Of a DNA stretch of 64,000 nt, positions 29,058 through 39,416 are shown piece by piece. Under the pieces are notes generated by a model that was not told the origin of the DNA, made no database searches, and saw only the letters and a program-made list of their open reading frames with translations. The position numbers and the translations under genes were made by a program. The DNA is from an uncultured Bacteroidales bacterium (GTDB taxonomy: Bacteria; Bacteroidota; Bacteroidia; Bacteroidales; Paludibacteraceae): assembly GCA_902792535.1 (NCBI GenBank), contig CADAZU010000001.1, positions 62,001 to 126,000 of the forward strand, read 5' to 3'. Within the stretch, counting starts at the first letter, position 1, and each line of letters starts with the position of its first letter.

Positions 29058-30920
29058 TTATTGCTGCATATCTACGAGTTTGGTATAATAGCCGCCGAGG
29101 GCGTATAGTTCATCGTGCGTGCCACGCTCGACGATACGTCCGTCATGCAGGACACAGATGAGGTCGGCATGGCGGATGGTAGAGAGACGATGCGCCACAA
29201 CGATAGTGGTCCGGTCTTTCATCAGATGCTCCAGCGCCTCTTGCACAAGCCGTTCGGACTCGGAGTCAAGCGCCGAAGTAGCTTCATCGAGGATGAGGAT
29301 CGGCGGGTTCTTAAGGATCGCGCGCGCTATACTGAGCCGCTGGCGCTGCCCTCCGGAGAGACGCGAACCGCGGTCGCCAATGACCGTGTTGTACCCATCG
29401 GGCATAGCGGCAATGAACTCATGGGCATTGGCGATGCGCGCAGCCTGCTCTACTGCTTGCTGCCACGTCATGCCGGACGGCGCAGGAAGGGAGGTATCGA
29501 CCCCGAAAGTGATGTTATTATAGACCGTGTCGTTGAAGAGAACCGGTTCCTGGCAAACGATGCCCATGAGGGAACGCAGGTCGCGGGTTGCAAACCGCCG
29601 GATGTCGATTCCGTCTATTGTAATAGCGCCCTCGGAGGGATCATAGAAGCGCGGAACAAGATCCGTGAGGGTCGTTTTGCCGCTGCCGGACTGCCCGACC
29701 AGAGCGACCATCTTGCCTTTGGGCACCTCAAGATTGATGTCGGAGAGCACTTCGCGCTCGGGAATATATGAGAAAGAGACATGATCAAAAGCTATCGCGC
29801 GCTCAAAGGCGACAGGCAGCGGCGACTCCGGTTCGCGGATATTCGATTCGGTAGATAGTATCTCGTCAATGCGCTCCAGGGAAGCCATGCCGCGGCGGAT
29901 ACCATAGGCTGCCTTGGAGAGATCTTTGGACGGATTGATGATCGAATAGAAGATCACCAGATAATAGATAAACGTGGAGGCATCGATCGTAGCATGGTCG
30001 CCAAGAATGAGCAAGCCGCCGAACCACAGAATGATGGCGATGAGGGCTGTGCCGAGAAACTCCGAGAGCGGGTGCGCCAAGTAATAGCGGCGGTTGATAC
30101 GGTTGAAGGTCGCGCGGGTGGCATTGATGAGGGCTTCGAAACGGGTGCGCAGTTTGGATTGCGCATTGAAGCCTTTGACGACCCGCAGTCCCAGAAGGGT
30201 CTCGTCGATGGAAGAGAGGATTTCTGCATTCTGCTCCTGACCGCGCGTAGAAGCACGCTTGAGACTGCGACCGATTCGACCGATGAGGAAGACGGACAGG
30301 GGCATGAGCAGGAGGACGAAGAGCGTCAGTTGCCACGAGATGACAAAGAGGGTGATGAGATAGACGAGGATCATGATCGGGTCTTTGAAGAGGATATCGA
30401 GCGCCGACATGATGGAGGATTCCACTTCGGAAACATCATTGGTCATGCGGGAGATGACGTCTCCGCGCCTTGCTTCCGTGAAATAGCACATGGGCAGGGA
30501 GAGGATTTTATCATACAGTTGCTGCCTCAGATCGCGCAAGACGCCCGTCCGGATGGGTACCATGAAATAGTTCGCCAGCCATGCCGCTCCGCATTTGAGT
30601 CCCGTCATAAGAACGAGAAACGCGCCCAAGAGAAGCAGCACATGACTCGCTCCGTGCAGCGCGATCTGATCATTAAGCAGGCAATAGAGGTTATTGCGCA
30701 GGGCGGCGATGGTCTGCTGCAGTCCCTGCACCGAGGCAAGATCCACCCACTCCACCTCCACCTCCGTCAAGCCGAAGAGGATCCGCAGGACAGGGATGAT
30801 TGCCGCAAACGAGAAGAGCGAGAGCACCGTGGACAGGAGGTTGAAGAGGATATTCAACGTCATCAGCCCCCGATAGGGCGGGATGAAGCGGCGAAGGATA
30901 TTATTTGCGGAGGTTTTCAT
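29058..30920 (-). CDS. ABC transporter, MsbA-like lipid flippase
   Basis: A 620-residue half-transporter: an N-terminal six-helix membrane domain (1-345) and an ATPase domain with Walker A GQSGSGKTTLTD, signature LSGGQRQRLSIAR and Walker B ILILDEATSALD. The ATG at 30920 overlaps the end of lpxK by 20 bp; the longer frame upstream is lpxK in another frame. The close link with lpxK suggests MsbA, the flippase for lipid A-core. Other exporters of this subfamily look alike, so the symbol is not given. Confidence 0.85.
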   Translation of the reverse strand: MKTSANNILRRFIPPYRGLMTLNILFNLLSTVLSLFSFAAIIPVLRILFGLTEVEVEWVDLASVQGLQQTIAALRNNLYCLLNDQIALHGASHVLLLLGAFLVLMTGLKCGAAWLANYFMVPIRTGVLRDLRQQLYDKILSLPMCYFTEARRGDVISRMTNDVSEVESSIMSALDILFKDPIMILVYLITLFVISWQLTLFVLLLMPLSVFLIGRIGRSLKRASTRGQEQNAEILSSIDETLLGLRVVKGFNAQSKLRTRFEALINATRATFNRINRRYYLAHPLSEFLGTALIAIILWFGGLLILGDHATIDASTFIYYLVIFYSIINPSKDLSKAAYGIRRGMASLERIDEILSTESNIREPESPLPVAFERAIAFDHVSFSYIPEREVLSDINLEVPKGKMVALVGQSGSGKTTLTDLVPRFYDPSEGAITIDGIDIRRFATRDLRSLMGIVCQEPVLFNDTVYNNITFGVDTSLPAPSGMTWQQAVEQAARIANAHEFIAAMPDGYNTVIGDRGSRLSGGQRQRLSIARAILKNPPILILDEATSALDSESERLVQEALEHLMKDRTTIVVAHRLSTIRHADLICVLHDGRIVERGTHDELYALGGYYTKLVDMQQ

Positions 30921-31917
30921 GGACATAATTGAGTATCTGGCGGTCAAAATTCTCTTTCGGAGTACAGAAACGCACGTCAATAGGCAGGGCGACAAGCCGT
31001 TTAGACTCCGCCGCGAGCCTCTCCTCCAGCGAGGTATTGTGCAGGCGAGGGAGATCTTTCTCAGTCGTGAGGACGAAATCAAAGTTGCGTGCGCGCTCAA
31101 CGATAGCATCTATATCCGCCGGCGTATAGCGGTAGTGATCGGGGTACGCCATGAGCTGTGCCTGCGGGTAGCGGGAACGGACATGTTCAAAGAGGTATTT
31201 GGGTCGGGCTATGCCGCAAAGGACAAGCGGCGTGCCTTCCTGCTCCAGAGGAGCATAAGCGATGCCGGCAAAATGGAGAAGCTGGTATGTCGGCAAATGG
31301 AGCCTGTTATCCACCACGCGCATGTCTATCGGACGGATCGTGTCCGGACATTTGGTAATGACCACGGAATTGGCTTGGCGAGCGCGCGAAGGCAGGTCGC
31401 GCAGGGTGCCCCAAGGCAGCATATGGTCCTCCAGATAGAGGTGGTCATACGGGGTTAGGAGGATCGTGAAGCCGCAGCGGAGGGCGCGGTGCTGCATCGC
31501 ATCGTCCAAGACCACCACATCCAAATGCTCTACTTGCCGGCGGAGTTGTTTCACCCCTCGCACCCTGTTCTCACACACCGCAATGGGCACCTCGGGGAAA
31601 GCACGATGGAGTTGCATCGCTTCATCGCCGATGGTCTCCACCGTAGAGGCCGGATCCGCCATGACGAAACCTCGGGAACGGCGTTTGTACCCCCGCGAGA
31701 GGATCGCAGGATGGTAGCCGTGGTCCAGCAGGAGACGCACTATATACGCCGTCATGGGCGTTTTGCCCGTGCCTCCCACCGCCAGGTTTCCGACGCAGAT
31801 GGTCGGAACCGGGACGGCGAAGGACGGCAGTATATGCGTGTCATAGAGCCAATGACGGAACGCTACACCAATGGTGTAGAGCCATGAGAGCGGTATGTAA
31901 ACGATGTTTCGGAACAT
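30901..31917 (-). CDS. lpxK: Tetraacyldisaccharide 4'-kinase LpxK
   Basis: A 338-residue enzyme with an N-terminal membrane helix, the P-loop VGNLAVGGTGKTPMTAYIV (about 42-60), and the paired Asp motif VVVLDDAMQHRAL for catalysis. It phosphorylates the 4' position of the lipid A precursor at the inner membrane. Upstream is sppA with a 19-bp gap, and its stop overlaps the MsbA-like gene. Confidence 0.95.
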   Translation of the reverse strand: MFRNIVYIPLSWLYTIGVAFRHWLYDTHILPSFAVPVPTICVGNLAVGGTGKTPMTAYIVRLLLDHGYHPAILSRGYKRRSRGFVMADPASTVETIGDEAMQLHRAFPEVPIAVCENRVRGVKQLRRQVEHLDVVVLDDAMQHRALRCGFTILLTPYDHLYLEDHMLPWGTLRDLPSRARQANSVVITKCPDTIRPIDMRVVDNRLHLPTYQLLHFAGIAYAPLEQEGTPLVLCGIARPKYLFEHVRSRYPQAQLMAYPDHYRYTPADIDAIVERARNFDFVLTTEKDLPRLHNTSLEERLAAESKRLVALPIDVRFCTPKENFDRQILNYVHENLRK

Positions 31918-31936
31918 CGAATCGGTAATTGGTGAT

Positions 31937-33709
31937 TTAATAAATCTTCACTTCGGGCATGAGCGCCATGACGCGAGGTTTGGAGCAGAACTCACGCACT
32001 TTCAGTACCAGACGCTCCTCCTCGGTGGTATTATCCAGCATCTTGAGCAGTTCCTCATAGGGATCGGCTTTCTCCGGATAATAGGTAAGTCGGTAGTTCT
32101 CCAGTCCGGCGAGGGCAACGGCTTTGGCTATCGCGTCGTCGATATTACCCATCTCGTCCACGATACCGATTTCTTTACCTTTGGTACCCAGCCAAACACG
32201 TCCTTCTCCGATGGATTTGATATAGTCTTGCTCCACATGACGTCCAGCGGCGCAACGGGAGGTGAAGAGGTCATATCCGCGCTCAACCATGGTCTGCATC
32301 AGGGCGCGCTCCTCGGGGTTCATACCTTTCATCACGAGGTTTCCGTCGAGGTCCGAATGTTTATTGGTAGCAATACCGTCAATGTCCAGACCCACTTTCT
32401 CGCGCAGTTTGGCTACATTGGGCACGGTACCGAAGATACCGATCGAGCCGGTGATCGTGGTCGGTTCCGCATAGATATAGTCTGCGCCGCAGGAGATATA
32501 ATAACCTCCGGAAGCGGCATAATCGCCCATGGAAACGACCACAGGAATACTGTCCGCTTTGATATTCTGGATGGCATGCCAAATCTGCTCGCTGGCGTCG
32601 GCGGAACCACCCGGGCTGTTGACACGCAGGACGAGGGCTTTGACCTCATCGTCCTTGCGGATCTTCTTGAGGGTCTTCACCACATCTTTTCCTACAATTC
32701 CGTCTCCCGTCTCGTCGGTAATCTCGCCTTCGAGATAGAGAACCGCCACTTTATCTTTCGCTTTGGAATCCGGGCGTTTCACTTGTGCCAACTTGGATGT
32801 CGTGATCATATTGTAGTCCTTCGTACCGGTATAGATACGCAGCAGGCTATCCATGTCCTGGGTATAGACGAGTGTGTCCACGAGACCTGCTGCGACATGG
32901 TCTTGGGCGGGTTGGAGACCCATATAGCGATCCGCGAGTGCATCCAGTTGATCCGCGCTAATACCGCGCGAAGCGCTCACAGCGGCTTTATATTCATTCC
33001 AAATACCGGCAAGGTATTGCTGGGTCTGCAGACGATCCGCGTCGGACATCGAAGTGCGGAAGAAAGGTTCAACTGCCGATTTGAACGTGCCGACTTTGAG
33101 AATCTGCATCTCTACGCCGATCTTCTCCATCGCGCGGGTGTAGTACATCTTCTGCGCCGCAAGACCATTCCATTCCACCGCGCCGGTGGGGTCGAGACAA
33201 AGGCGGTCGGCAACCGAAGCGAGGTAATAATTGGTCTGACCATAAGTCTTAGCCGAAGCGAGAACCCATTTGCCGGAAGACTTGAAGTCAATGAGCGCGT
33301 CGCGGATGGTCTTCGCCGAAGCCGGCGCCATAGCCAACTCTGCGCCATCGAGCCAGATACCGAGGATCTTGTCGTCGTTTTTAGCCAGACGGATATTGCT
33401 CAGGATCTCATCCAGACCGACCGTCTCCTGCTTTGCATAGTTGCCATAAGGCACAGAACCCATCAATCCGGCAAACGGATTGTTTTCCTTGGCTTGCTCA
33501 ACGAGCGTTCCTTTGAGTTGCAAGCGATAGACCGATTTGTCCTGCAAGGTAACGGTCGAGGACGAGAACATGTCGCCCATGATCCATCCGAGGATGGCAC
33601 TACAAATGAAATAGACAGCAAAGAAGATGAGGCAGCCCCCGAGGCAGCCCACTCTGCGCCGCGGACGAGGCTGTCCGTCCTGCGCTTGGATGTTGCGATT
33701 GAAAAGCAT
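31937..33709 (-). CDS. sppA: Signal peptide peptidase SppA (long form)
   Basis: A 590-residue membrane protease of the 67K type, formed by two Clp-like repeats. One N-terminal membrane helix (about 23-45) follows a basic start. The C-terminal half holds the Ser nucleophile in MGDYAASGGYYISCGADYIY and the N-terminal half the Lys region (SGKWVLASAKTYGQTNYYL). It degrades cleaved signal peptides. It lies between rnhB and lpxK; an array of TTTGT words precedes it. Confidence 0.93.
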   Translation of the reverse strand: MLFNRNIQAQDGQPRPRRRVGCLGGCLIFFAVYFICSAILGWIMGDMFSSSTVTLQDKSVYRLQLKGTLVEQAKENNPFAGLMGSVPYGNYAKQETVGLDEILSNIRLAKNDDKILGIWLDGAELAMAPASAKTIRDALIDFKSSGKWVLASAKTYGQTNYYLASVADRLCLDPTGAVEWNGLAAQKMYYTRAMEKIGVEMQILKVGTFKSAVEPFFRTSMSDADRLQTQQYLAGIWNEYKAAVSASRGISADQLDALADRYMGLQPAQDHVAAGLVDTLVYTQDMDSLLRIYTGTKDYNMITTSKLAQVKRPDSKAKDKVAVLYLEGEITDETGDGIVGKDVVKTLKKIRKDDEVKALVLRVNSPGGSADASEQIWHAIQNIKADSIPVVVSMGDYAASGGYYISCGADYIYAEPTTITGSIGIFGTVPNVAKLREKVGLDIDGIATNKHSDLDGNLVMKGMNPEERALMQTMVERGYDLFTSRCAAGRHVEQDYIKSIGEGRVWLGTKGKEIGIVDEMGNIDDAIAKAVALAGLENYRLTYYPEKADPYEELLKMLDNTTEEERLVLKVREFCSKPRVMALMPEVKIY

Positions 33710-33743
33710 AGTTGTTTGTAGTTTGTTATTTGTGATTTGTTGT

Positions 33744-34355
33744 TTATATTTTCAGGTTGAATGTCATTCGGTGGTACGGTGTGGGTCCGTATTGGCGAAG
33801 GGCGGCATAGTGTTCCGCCGTGGGGTAGCCCTTGTTGGACGCCCATCCGTATTGGGGGTATTCGTCGTGCAGCCGCAGCATGTAGTCATCCCTATAGGTT
33901 TTGGCGAGAACGGAAGCGGCTGCAATAGACATATAGGTAGCGTCGCCGTGGACGACCGTGTGCGCCGGAATCTCCAACAGCTCGCCTTCCGGCACGTATG
34001 GTTTCCATTTATTGCCGTCCACGAGTATGTGTTGCGGCCGGATGGTCAGTTTGTCCAATGCCCGCTGCATACCGAGGATGGAGCATTGGAGGATGTTTCG
34101 TTCGTCAATCTCTTGCGCGCTCACTTCGACCACCGCCCAAGCGAGTGCTTCCCGTTCGATGACCGGACGCAGGGCGTAACGCTGTTTGTCGGTCAGTTGC
34201 TTGGAATCATTGAGTTCAGCGAATTCTGGCACCTGCATGGCATGATCGGGGTCCAAGATCACCGCCGCACAGAAGACGCTGCCCGCCAACGGACCTCTGC
34301 CGGCTTCGTCGCACCCGGCTTCCAAGACATTATGTATCATACAGGGTTTCAGCAT
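33744..34355 (-). CDS. rnhB: Ribonuclease HII
   Basis: A 203-residue enzyme of normal length. The first two catalytic acids are in GCDEAGRGPLAGSVF (Asp16, Glu17), the third in QHILVDGNKW and the last in SIAAASVLAKTYRDDYM. It removes RNA and single ribonucleotides from DNA. Its start is 1 bp away from the stop of the TamL-like gene, so the two are probably translated together. Confidence 0.95.
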   Translation of the reverse strand: MLKPCMIHNVLEAGCDEAGRGPLAGSVFCAAVILDPDHAMQVPEFAELNDSKQLTDKQRYALRPVIEREALAWAVVEVSAQEIDERNILQCSILGMQRALDKLTIRPQHILVDGNKWKPYVPEGELLEIPAHTVVHGDATYMSIAAASVLAKTYRDDYMLRLHDEYPQYGWASNKGYPTAEHYAALRQYGPTPYHRMTFNLKI

Positions 34356-34356
34356 A

Positions 34357-36606
34357 CTAAAACGGGTGTCCGATAGCGAAGTGGAACGTCATATCATCCT
34401 TCCATCCCAAGCCGTTCGGGACGGTTCGCCACTGTTTGCCTTCGGCAATGCGGCTCGGATCATGCAGTTTGACGCCGAAATCGACACGGAAGACGAAGAT
34501 CGAGAGGTCAAAGCGGATGCCCACTCCGTAACTCCAAGCTATCTGTTTATAAAATTGGTCAAAGAGGAACACGCCTCCCGGTTGAGATTCGTATTCCCGG
34601 ATGGTCCATATATTTCCCGCGTCGAGGAAGGCTGCCAGTTCCAGGAAGGTCAGCACTTTGAACCGGTATTCGAGGTTGAGGTCGAGTTTGATGTCGCCCA
34701 CCTGCAGGTCATAGACCATAGTGTTGCCCGTTCCGCGGAAGGTACCGGGTCCGAGTGTGCGTGCCTGCCAACCGCGGACGCTGTTGGCTCCTCCGCCGAA
34801 ATAGCGTTTCTCGAAAGGCAGGACAGAGGCATTGAGATAAGGAACCGCCACACCCAGACCGATATGCCCCACAAGGTGGTGCTCCGGCGTAATAATACCG
34901 TGGTAAGTGAAGTTGACATCGCCTTTGGCGTACTGGGCAAAGGGGATCTTCCATAACATGTGCTGACCCGCTTCATTCTGCGGCAGGGCAGCCGCTTTGG
35001 CAAGACCGTAGAGCAGATTTCCTGCCGTCTCTGCGCGCAACGCCAACTGCAAATAAGAGCGGTTCGGGAAGCGCGGATTGAGGGTAGAGAACGTGCCGGT
35101 ATAACTCCAGTCGAGAATAAAATGGTCTTCGTAACTGGATTTGAGCACCGATGCTTTCGCCATGAACTGGTTTTTGAATTGGTCGGACATCCATGGCACA
35201 TAGATATAATTGATGTCGATGAGGTTGAACTGGTGCGTCCATCGGCTGCCTGCGCGTCGGGGAATGGTGTAACCCAATCCGGCATTGGCTATCGTACGGG
35301 TGTATTCCTCGGGGCGCTGCTGGTAGTTATACGCGATGTTGATCTTCACATTGGAAGGGAAAAGCAGCCCTGCTTCGGCTTTGGCTTCGATCGCCCGTCC
35401 GCCGTTAGCGCGCCACTCATAGGATGCCCGTCCGCCGAGGGTGAGTACTTCGGCGCCCTTGAAGATATTCTTGTTGGTATAATTGACTCCTGCCGCTACA
35501 CCCCAGTCGCCGGCACTATAAGTTCCCTCCACCTCCACGGCGAACTGGTTCAGCCGTCCGCGGGAGATCGTGATATAGCAGTCCAGCAGGCTGTCTCCCG
35601 CAGGGTTGAAAGCTATGTCCACGTATTTGACCGGAGCGAGTGCGTTCATCCGGGCGTACGTACGTTCCACCCGCCACTCGGCATACCGTGAGTCCGGCGC
35701 TATACGGCTGGCATAACGGAGAGCATCTTTGCGCAAAAAGCGCCGTCCCGTCCAACTGTACTCGTTGCCGTATTTGTCGCTGTCGCGTTTGAGCACGACG
35801 GAATCCGGCAGGTGGCTCGGGTCATAATCAATCTGGTAATAGACCTTGCGTACCGAATATTGGGTGCGCAGTTTCTTCAGCGAAGCGGAGTCCAGTTGGA
35901 ACACATAGGGCGCGAAATGAATGCGCACGTCCACTTGGTGGGTATTAAGCGAACTGTCGGCTGTGAACTCCAGCATCGATTTCTCGAAGTAGAAATAGCC
36001 TCTGTTGCGGAGGGTCGTGGTGATCCGCTCCCGCTCTTCGTCGAGGGTCGCGGTGGAGAACTGTTCCCCTTCGTGCACTTTGCAGCGCTCATCAAGGGCA
36101 ATCGCCGCCACCGCCGGTTCGGGGATGTCCACCTCATAGTGGCGGATCATATATGGCTGGTGGGCGGTAATGAGATAAGTGAGGTTGATCTTACGATCCT
36201 TGATCACTTTCTGGGTGTCCACTTCGGCATGGAAATACCCCATGTTGTTCATCTGCTGGCGGAGTTGCTGCATGCTGATCGCCGTCAGTTCTTCGTCGTA
36301 GATCACCGGCGCTTCACCCATCTTATGGGCATTGCGCGCAAGTCGTTTGTTGGTTTTGGAGGTGGTATCCGAAGGGGCGGTGTTATAGACATGCAGTTGC
36401 AGTTTCCAGAAACCGAAGATCTCCGTGTTCTGCTTCTGGCGCAAGTAGCTGCGCAGTTCAGTCGCAGAGAAGTTCTTGTCGTCCACGCATTTGACTTTGG
36501 CTTTATTGAGCAGGTATTGCCCCTGCGGCACGAACTTCGTCGTGTTGCAGGAAGCCAACGCCATTACCATCGCCAGCGCTAATACTATGTGCCACTTATT
36601 TCTCAA
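34357..36606 (-). CDS. TamL/BamA-type outer-membrane lipoprotein of the Omp85 superfamily
   Basis: A 749-residue lipoprotein; the signal ends in LALASC-like MALASCNTTK (lipid Cys near 20). Residues 25-370 hold POTRA-like repeats (LLNKAKVKCVDDKNFSATEL at the start). Residues 375-749 form a 16-strand barrel, with the family motif YFGGGANSVRGWQARTLGPG near the C-terminus and a terminal aromatic residue. Lipidated TamA-like proteins (TamL) are typical of Bacteroidota and help place proteins in the outer membrane. Its start overlaps the end of the RNA methyltransferase gene by 11 bp. Confidence 0.85.
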   Translation of the reverse strand: MRNKWHIVLALAMVMALASCNTTKFVPQGQYLLNKAKVKCVDDKNFSATELRSYLRQKQNTEIFGFWKLQLHVYNTAPSDTTSKTNKRLARNAHKMGEAPVIYDEELTAISMQQLRQQMNNMGYFHAEVDTQKVIKDRKINLTYLITAHQPYMIRHYEVDIPEPAVAAIALDERCKVHEGEQFSTATLDEERERITTTLRNRGYFYFEKSMLEFTADSSLNTHQVDVRIHFAPYVFQLDSASLKKLRTQYSVRKVYYQIDYDPSHLPDSVVLKRDSDKYGNEYSWTGRRFLRKDALRYASRIAPDSRYAEWRVERTYARMNALAPVKYVDIAFNPAGDSLLDCYITISRGRLNQFAVEVEGTYSAGDWGVAAGVNYTNKNIFKGAEVLTLGGRASYEWRANGGRAIEAKAEAGLLFPSNVKINIAYNYQQRPEEYTRTIANAGLGYTIPRRAGSRWTHQFNLIDINYIYVPWMSDQFKNQFMAKASVLKSSYEDHFILDWSYTGTFSTLNPRFPNRSYLQLALRAETAGNLLYGLAKAAALPQNEAGQHMLWKIPFAQYAKGDVNFTYHGIITPEHHLVGHIGLGVAVPYLNASVLPFEKRYFGGGANSVRGWQARTLGPGTFRGTGNTMVYDLQVGDIKLDLNLEYRFKVLTFLELAAFLDAGNIWTIREYESQPGGVFLFDQFYKQIAWSYGVGIRFDLSIFVFRVDFGVKLHDPSRIAEGKQWRTVPNGLGWKDDMTFHFAIGHPF

Positions 36607-37363
36607 CTCTTCTGAATTCAGCTAAAACGATTGCGGTTGCGATCGCTACGTTCAGGCTCTCGGATGTCTCTGCGTCCTTGGGGTACGAAGGGATCCGGAT
36701 GGGGTGCGTGACCAAACGACGCACCTCTTCCGAGATACCGTTTCCTTCGTTGCCCATAATAATTATGGAAGCCCCCCTCAGTCCCCAGGGGGGAAGATGG
36801 GTTTGCGAGAGGACTTCGTACATGTCTTCTCCTTCCAAGAGCGTGCCGTAGATGGCAGGTCTCTCCCCCTTTATAGGGGAGTTGGAGGAGGCGAGCCATT
36901 CGGCTAAGTCCGTGTAGTGGACTCGGACGCGGGTGAGCGCACCCATCGTAGCTTGCACCACTTTGGGATTGAAACAATCCGCCGTGTCGCGCGAACAGAC
37001 GATGTCATGCACTCCGAACCAGTCGCAGGTGCGAATGATCGTCCCGAGGTTTCCGGGGTTCTGCACGCCGTCAAGCGCCAACAAAACCTCTCCCCCTGCC
37101 CTCTCTTCAAGAGAGGGGGCCAAAGGAAGGACAGGTTTTCTAAACACTCCGATCGTGCCTTGGGGCGTCTGCAGACCGCTCATCTGCTCAATCTCTACAC
37201 GCGAGGCGTTCTCGCCCTCGCGGTAGAGAGAGACCAGTTCAAAGCCTTTCTGCAGCTCTTCCACGCACTTATCGCCTTCGGCGACAAAGAGCCCGAGCTC
37301 GTCGCGGAATTTCTTCTGCTGCAGCGACCGAACCTGCTTTATTTCAGATTTGGTAATCTTCAA
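36596..37363 (-). CDS. SpoU/TrmH-family RNA methyltransferase with three in-frame palindromic insertions
   Basis: A 255-residue methyltransferase. The N-terminal substrate-binding domain has FRDELGLFVAEGDKCVEE. The SPOUT domain has LLALDGVQNPGNLGTIIRTC (motif 1), IIIMGNEGNGISEEV (motif 2) and IPSYPKDAETSESLNVAIAT (motif 3), which form the knot that holds SAM. It probably 2'-O-methylates a ribose in rRNA or tRNA. The peptides APSLEERAGGE, SNSPIKGERP and HLPPWGLRG lie at loop positions and are encoded by GC-rich palindromes P5, P4 and P3. Confidence 0.9.
   Translation of the reverse strand: MKITKSEIKQVRSLQQKKFRDELGLFVAEGDKCVEELQKGFELVSLYREGENASRVEIEQMSGLQTPQGTIGVFRKPVLPLAPSLEERAGGEVLLALDGVQNPGNLGTIIRTCDWFGVHDIVCSRDTADCFNPKVVQATMGALTRVRVHYTDLAEWLASSNSPIKGERPAIYGTLLEGEDMYEVLSQTHLPPWGLRGASIIIMGNEGNGISEEVRRLVTHPIRIPSYPKDAETSESLNVAIATAIVLAEFRRVEK
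36772..36794 (-). repeat. GC-rich palindromic insertion P3 in the methyltransferase gene
   Basis: A run of CCCCCC with T pairs with AGGGGGG across a short centre. It encodes HLPPWGLRG just before motif 2 of the SPOUT domain. Confidence 0.65.
36863..36881 (-). repeat. GC-rich palindromic insertion P4 in the methyltransferase gene
   Basis: CTCCCC (36863-36868) pairs with GGGGAG (36876-36881). It encodes NSPIKGERP in frame. Confidence 0.65.
37088..37120 (-). repeat. GC-rich palindromic insertion P5 in the methyltransferase gene
   Basis: CCCTCTC (37099-37105) pairs with GAGAGGG (37111-37117) round TTCAA. With its G-rich flank it encodes APSLEERAGGE, between the two domains. Confidence 0.7.
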
Positions 37364-37391
37364 ATCCTCAAATTTTCAAATCTTCAAATCC

Positions 37392-39335
37392 TTAGTACGC
37401 GCTCATCTGTTCGCGGACGGTATTGTTGATGAAGTCTGCGAACTCTTGGATCGTCATAGAGCCCTTCTCTTCTGCGCCTTGCTGACGCACGGAGACAAGT
37501 CCCTGTTCGGCTTCTTTCTCGCCGACGATCAGCATGTACGGAATACGTTTGAGCTCGTTGTCACGGATCTTGCGTCCCAGTTTCTCGTTGCGGTCATCTA
37601 CGATGACGCGAACGTCCTGTGCCTCCAGCATCTCTTTCACTTTCCATGCGTACTCGTTGCTCTTCTCCGAGATCGGCAGTACGACAGCCTGATCCGGCGT
37701 GAGCCACAGCGGGAACTTACCCGCCGTATGTTCAATCAGCACAGCCACGAAACGCTCCATGGAGCCGAACGGCGCACGGTGGATCATGACCGGACGGTGT
37801 TTCTGATTGTCTTCACCCGTGTACTCCAGTTCGAAACGCTCCGGCAGGTTGTAGTCCACTTGGATTGTACCTAACTGCCAACGGCGGCCGAGTGCGTCCT
37901 TGACCATGAAGTCGAGTTTCGGTCCGTAGAATGCCGCTTCTCCGGTCTCTTCGCGTGCGGGCAGGTTCATCTCCTTGCATGCCTCGCGGATAGCGTTCTC
38001 TGCGTGCTCCCAGATCTCATCCGAACCCACGTATTTCTCGTGGTTATTGGGGTCACGAAGCGAGATCTGCGCTTCGTAGTTCTCGAAGTTCAGCGCTTTG
38101 AAGATGATATTGATGATCTCCATGACGCGGATGAACTCTTGTTTCACCTGATCGGGACGGCAGAAGATATGGGCGTCATCCTGGGTGAACGAACGAACGC
38201 GGGTCAGACCGTGCAGCTCGCCGGATTGCTCATAGCGATAGACGGTTCCGAACTCGGCGCAGCGGAAAGGCAGGTCTTTGTAGCTCTTCGGGCTGTTCTT
38301 GTAAATCGCACAGTGGTGCGGGCAGTTCATCGGCTTGAGCATATATACCTCGCCTTCCTCCGGCGTCGTGATCGGCTGGAAGGAGTCCTTGCCGTAATGG
38401 TCCCAGTGGCCCGACGTCATATACAGCTGCTTGGAGCCGATATGCGGCGTGATGACCTGCTGGTAACCGTAGCGCTTCTGGATCTTCTTCAGGAAATCCT
38501 CCAGACGCAGACGGAGCGCCGTTCCTTTCGGCAGCCAGATCGGCAGACCTTTTCCGACCATGTCGGAGAACATGAACAACTCCAGCTCCTTACCGATCTT
38601 ACGGTGGTCACGTTTCTTCGCCTCTTCGAGCAAGGTCAGATACTCATCCAGCATGGCTTTCTTCGGGAACGAGATTCCGTAAATACGGGTCATCATCGGA
38701 CGTTTCTCATCGCCACGCCAGTAAGCCGCGGAGCAACTCAGCACTTTGACCGCTTTGATCGGTTCCGTACTCAGCAAGTGCGGACCTTTGCAGAGGTCGG
38801 TAAACGCGCCCTGCGTATAAGTGCTGATATGTCCGTCTTCCAACTCGGAGATCAACTCGCATTTGTAGGTCTGACCCTTGTCGCCAAACGCCTTCAGCGC
38901 ATCGGCTTTGGAAATCATGCGTTTCTCCAGATGCTCTTTCTTCGCGCGGAGCTCCATCATCTTTGCCTCGATAGCGGGGAAGTCGGTATCTTTGATGACC
39001 ACGCCCTCGGGCGGCATGACGTCGTAATAGAATCCGCTCTCGATCGCCGGACCGATACCAAACTGGATCCCCGGATAGAGTTCCTGCAGGGCTTCCGCCA
39101 TGAGGTGGCTGGACGTGTGCCAGAAAGCGTGTTTCGCTTCCTCGTCCTCCCATTTGTGCAACTTGATTGCTGCATCTTCCTCGATCGGGAAATTCAACTC
39201 TACAATTTTCTCATTCACACTGGCGCACAAGATGTCTTGCGCCAAACGGGAGCTGATGCTCTCCGCAATCTGCAGCGGCGTTACGCCGCTTTCGTACTCA
39301 CGGACGCTTCCGTCCGGAAAAGTAATTTTAATCAT
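37392..39335 (-). CDS. thrS: Threonyl-tRNA synthetase
   Basis: A 647-residue enzyme with the TGS domain at residues 1-60, the editing domain with the zinc-binding [11 protein letters not shown] (95-105) and the class-II core: motif 2 [20 protein letters not shown], motif 3 and [19 protein letters not shown]. The C-terminal anticodon-binding domain (540-647) is complete. The zinc ligands C, H, H of the catalytic site ([10 protein letters not shown]) are present. It is 28 bp upstream of the RNA methyltransferase gene; a word array of TTTCAAATC units fills that gap. Confidence 0.97.
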   Translation of the reverse strand: MIKITFPDGSVREYESGVTPLQIAESISSRLAQDILCASVNEKIVELNFPIEEDAAIKLHKWEDEEAKHAFWHTSSHLMAEALQELYPGIQFGIGPAIESGFYYDVMPPEGVVIKDTDFPAIEAKMMELRAKKEHLEKRMISKADALKAFGDKGQTYKCELISELEDGHISTYTQGAFTDLCKGPHLLSTEPIKAVKVLSCSAAYWRGDEKRPMMTRIYGISFPKKAMLDEYLTLLEEAKKRDHRKIGKELELFMFSDMVGKGLPIWLPKGTALRLRLEDFLKKIQKRYGYQQVITPHIGSKQLYMTSGHWDHYGKDSFQPITTPEEGEVYMLKPMNCPHHCAIYKNSPKSYKDLPFRCAEFGTVYRYEQSGELHGLTRVRSFTQDDAHIFCRPDQVKQEFIRVMEIINIIFKALNFENYEAQISLRDPNNHEKYVGSDEIWEHAENAIREACKEMNLPAREETGEAAFYGPKLDFMVKDALGRRWQLGTIQVDYNLPERFELEYTGEDNQKHRPVMIHRAPFGSMERFVAVLIEHTAGKFPLWLTPDQAVVLPISEKSNEYAWKVKEMLEAQDVRVIVDDRNEKLGRKIRDNELKRIPYMLIVGEKEAEQGLVSVRQQGAEEKGSMTIQEFADFINNTVREQMSAY

Positions 39336-39416
39336 ATTGGATAAACCTACAAATGTTTATGCCTGCTTGACTCACAACTGCCAAGCCCGGCGTTAATATG
39401 TTGATGTTGTGATATT

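Noticed and set aside
31904..33721. 605-residue open frame on the plus strand
   Set aside because: It is exactly antisense to sppA and has no motif; long antisense frames are common in this GC and codon setting.
38004..39344. 446-residue open frame on the plus strand
   Set aside because: It is antisense to thrS, which is unmistakable.
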